64,000 nt of DNA from Porphyridium purpureum (Eukaryota > Rhodophyta > Bangiophyceae > Porphyridiales > Porphyridiaceae): assembly GCA_008690995.1 (NCBI GenBank), contig VRMN01000004.1:1054001-1118000 (forward strand), given 5' to 3'. Each line of letters begins with the position of its first letter. Position 1 is the stretch's first letter. Shown piece by piece: positions 61,481 to 64,000 of the stretch. The notes below the pieces were generated by a model. It searched no databases, was not told where the DNA came from, and was given only the letters and a program-made list of their open reading frames with translations. Both the position numbers and the translations under genes were made by a program.

Positions 61481-62488
61481 TTAAAGAGGAAGTCCACATT
61501 GCACTCGCATCGGCGAAAACCCAGACTCGCTCATTGGGCTGCTGCAGAGTGACGACAGAGAGGACAGCCGCCTGCGCTTGGTCATGTGTCCGTCCGGCGA
61601 GTTGATGAACGCCTCGAGGTCACGTTCCACGAGCTGCACCATGCCCACATCGAATGACGCGTCCTGCAACAACGCGATAAAGCGCTCTGTGTCGTCGCTC
61701 AGCGAAAACGAGTTTATGGCAACCAAGAAAGCCGCCGCACCAAGCTCGCATGCGTCCAGTGCAATAAATTCGCCCTTACGCAGCGCACTCAACACGATTT
61801 CGTTCGCTTTGCCTACCATGTACGACGAGGGCGCTACCCCCAAGGAGGATGACATGCCGTCTACCATCCAGCTGCTGGTCGGCAGGTTCAATTTCCAATC
61901 CAGAACGCGCAGCACGATCAGCTCGAGCCTGCGCATGTACTCCAGATCCTCGCTGACCAGATTGAATCCAAAGATCTGGTTCACCGGCTCGTTGAATTTG
62001 ATCGCCAACAGCAGGCAGCTCTTGGCAAAATTGAGACTATTAAGGCCGTGGGGATCAACGCAGAGCACGACGCGGTGCAAGTAGCGGAACGCGAGCTCAA
62101 CCGTTGTCCTCGACAGGGTCCAGTCGTACGCTTTTTGAGTGATGTATGCGAGGCACGACTCGAACACGGCCTCTTGTCTGAGATCCAGCGACGCGGCAGC
62201 TCGACAGAGATCAGGCTCGTGCAATGCTTGGTGCTGCTGCGCTTTTGCGCGCAGCAACAAGGCTAGGTCCATGTTTTCCTTGTCCTGTTGTTGAAGCCTG
62301 CCCATTTCCTCGACTTGCGAGCCAGTCTCGCGGGCAGCTCTGCCGACAATGGCGGCTGCTTGTCGCTGGCAGCTTGCCCTTCTTGCAGCAGGTATCTGCC
62401 AGCTTTTGTCGAAGGCGCTTTCTGTCGAATCGCTCAGACGTTCTTTCCTTGGCCGACTGCGTTTGTGGGTTAGCCTCAAATGATCCAT
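61481..62488 (-). CDS. Cyclin, tandem copy 2
   Basis: 335 residues from the ATG ending at 62488 (frame open to 62542). It is more diverged than copies 1 and 3, with a longer basic N-terminus (HLRLTHKRSRPRKERLSDS) and the same cyclin box: LDLRQEAVFESCLAYITQKAY, NFAKSCLLLAIKFNEP, VGKANEIVLSALRKGEF and LGAAAFLVAINSF blocks. The Lys and Glu needed to contact a CDK appear present (AIKFNEP). The tail is MTKRRRLSSLSSL. Intact. Confidence 0.87.
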   Translation of the reverse strand: MDHLRLTHKRSRPRKERLSDSTESAFDKSWQIPAARRASCQRQAAAIVGRAARETGSQVEEMGRLQQQDKENMDLALLLRAKAQQHQALHEPDLCRAAASLDLRQEAVFESCLAYITQKAYDWTLSRTTVELAFRYLHRVVLCVDPHGLNSLNFAKSCLLLAIKFNEPVNQIFGFNLVSEDLEYMRRLELIVLRVLDWKLNLPTSSWMVDGMSSSLGVAPSSYMVGKANEIVLSALRKGEFIALDACELGAAAFLVAINSFSLSDDTERFIALLQDASFDVGMVQLVERDLEAFINSPDGHMTKRRRLSSLSSLCSSPMSESGFSPMRVQCGLPL

Positions 62489-62542
62489 CGCGTGATATTC
62501 TGCGTGAACAAGCAGCGCTGGCCAACGTGAGTGAACTTGCAC

Positions 62543-62924
62543 GCTAAGGCAGAGCCCCCCCCACCCGCCGACGGTCCCATCCGACGCAGCGCGTGAAAAT
62601 CAGTAAGTGGAGGTGACTGCCACGAGAAAAAATGAACAAAAAATTCGGTTTGGCGGAGGGAAATAAAAATTAAAAACGGCTCTCGCTAAAATACGGATGT
62701 TTCAGTAGGAACACATCTTGAATCATGCGGCAATGTGGGACACAGCCTTGAATGTGACCTGTTGTCCCGGTTGGGAGGGGGTCAGACAACAACACGCGCG
62801 CGCACGTCTTGGCTGACAGGGGAATAAGATGTGGCTCGGATGACCAATGAGAAGGGAGGGCGGGAGGAAAGAAGACACACAAGGAAACAGAATAATTAAG
62901 CCGACCATCGGCAAGCCGTTACTT
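62543..62924. other. Intergenic region between cyclin copies 2 and 3
   Basis: Nothing recognised. Confidence 0.4.
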
Positions 62925-63725
62925 CTATGGAGACAAGGGGGAAAGCATGTCGCCGTCGTGGGTCAATGATCTGCCGCTCATCAACGATAGGGTGGAGAGC
63001 CGCCTTCGCCCAGTCATTTGTCCAAAGGGCGAGTTTATGAATGCCTCAAGATCTCGCTCCACGAGCTGCACATAAGCCAAGTCGAGCGGAGTCTCTTTTA
63101 ACGCCTCGACGAGAGGGCCCGTGTCTTTGCTGAGAGAAAACGAATTCAGGGCGACAAAGAACGCCGCCGCTCCCAGCTCGCACGCATCCAGACCCACAAA
63201 TTCGCCCTTTCTCAGCGAGCTCAGCACGATCTCGTTTGCTTTGCACACTGTGTACGACGACGGTGACATCTCCAGGTAGTCGGCCAGTGATCCAACCATC
63301 TAGCTACTGCACGGCACATTCATTTTCCATTCGAGAACCCGCAGCACCAGCAGCTCGAGCTTGCACATGTAGTCCACATCCTCGTTCACCAGATTGAAGC
63401 AGAACAGACGGTCCACCGGCTCGTTGAACTTGATCGCCAGCAGTAGGCAGCTCTTGGCAAAGTTCAGACTGTTCACGCCATCAGGATCGACGCGAAGCAG
63501 CACGCGGTGCAAGTAGCGGAGCGCGAGCTCGACGGTCTTTGTCGAGAGGGTCCAATCGTAGGCCTTTTGTGTCATATACGCAAGACACGACTCGAACACA
63601 GCCTCTTGTTTGAGGTCAAGCGACGCGGCAGCCCTACAGATCCCTGGCTCATGAAGTGCTTTTTGCTGCCGCGCCTTGGCCCGCAGCTGAGTGATGAGAT
63701 CGTTCCTCCTCTGCCAGTTGTCCAT
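62925..63725 (-). pseudogene. Cyclin, tandem copy 3, interrupted by a nonsense codon
   Basis: Reads through as about 266 codons with one in-frame TAG at 63300-63302. Copies 1 and 2 have Trp at this position (CSSW before MV), so TGG to TAG is the simplest change. The N-terminal piece (63300-63725) has the first cyclin repeat and the C-terminal piece (62925-63299) the second, both otherwise well conserved. The frame elsewhere is clean, so the stop is young. A functional shortened first-repeat product cannot be excluded, nor can an error in the sequence. Confidence 0.75.
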
Positions 63726-64000
63726 TTCTCACAGCCGGCTCATTCCCGGGCAATGTATCTGGGCCGCTCTTCTCGAGCCGTCCACATGGTCGCCCGATCG
63801 CCTCCGTTGTCTCCCCCCTGTTCCAAGAATGCCGAGAGTGAGACTACACCTCTTATACGAGGGCTACAAGTGTCCCAAGCAGCGATCGACGCTGGTTTTC
63901 CATGGGACGGCCGTGCGATGCACTACCCTCGCTTGCATCGCGCGTGATCTGCCTCCAGCAGAATCGCGAAATTGGCACCATGAACGGTGGCATGTTGGTG
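63726..64000. other. Right edge of window
   Basis: Upstream region of cyclin copy 3. No gene recognised. Confidence 0.4.

Noticed and set aside
1-64000. tRNA, rRNA, CRISPR and bacterial operon signals
   Set aside because: No clover-leaf with a convincing T-arm box was found by eye, no rRNA segments, no spaced direct repeats of the CRISPR type, and gene style is eukaryotic.

Overview
The window looks like nuclear DNA of a compact, GC-rich, intron-poor photosynthetic eukaryote. My best guess is a unicellular red alga of the Porphyridium type. This is inferred from gene content and style, not from a database match: almost every gene is one uninterrupted reading frame, UTRs and intergenic gaps are short, plastid-targeted proteins sit beside animal-like ones (membralin, TMEM242, PAQR receptor, TBC RabGAP), and a sterol C-24 methyltransferase is present. 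Only one gene, a small Tim chaperone at 39795-40659, clearly carries spliceosomal introns.

Layout. 528-5939: an LTR retrotransposon on the minus strand, apparently whole and very young (LTRs identical by eye, 5-bp target-site duplication). It sits about 225 bp upstream of a plastid membrane protein gene (6161-6970). 7.2-15.6 kb: four minus-strand genes, namely sterol methyltransferase, the spliceosomal helicase Prp28, mitochondrial malate dehydrogenase, and a secreted alpha-carbonic anhydrase fused to a hedgehog-type Hint domain. 15.6-19.5 kb: gene-poor, with a probably decayed GSTCD-like methyltransferase gene. 19.5-34.9 kb: V-ATPase subunit d, a TMEM242-like protein, an RNB exoribonuclease, a WW/IQ/BAG co-chaperone, a BAR-like protein, an unknown coiled-coil protein, a bHLH-like regulator, a PolA-type 5'-3' exonuclease, and proteasome ATPase Rpt4. 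35.3-42.5 kb: rhomboid protease, fructose-1,6-bisphosphatase, a lysine-rich zinc-finger protein, the small Tim, and a PAQR receptor with 11-residue repeats. 42.6-49.0 kb: a tandem array of three two-repeat MYB genes, all minus. 50.7-59.3 kb: a tail-anchored-like small protein, a TBC1D13-like RabGAP, a secreted unknown, membralin, a [2Fe-2S] ferredoxin, and an NADH-pyrophosphatase-type Nudix enzyme that appears fused to a Janus/PHPT1-like phosphohistidine phosphatase domain. 59.4-63.7 kb: three tandem cyclin genes. The third is interrupted by one nonsense codon, and it shares a 466-bp near-identical tract with the first.

The most interesting items are two domain fusions that I do not recognise as described (alpha-CA plus Hint; Nudix plus PHPT1-like), a recurring GTACAGT/ACTGTAC motif concentrated in intergenic DNA upstream of several genes, and an LTR element whose gag and protease look Ty3-like while its integrase, reverse transcriptase and RNase H look Ty1/copia-like. 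Neighbouring genes do not form pathways, as expected for a eukaryotic chromosome. The local structure comes from tandem duplication (MYB, cyclin) and from divergent gene pairs sharing short promoters.
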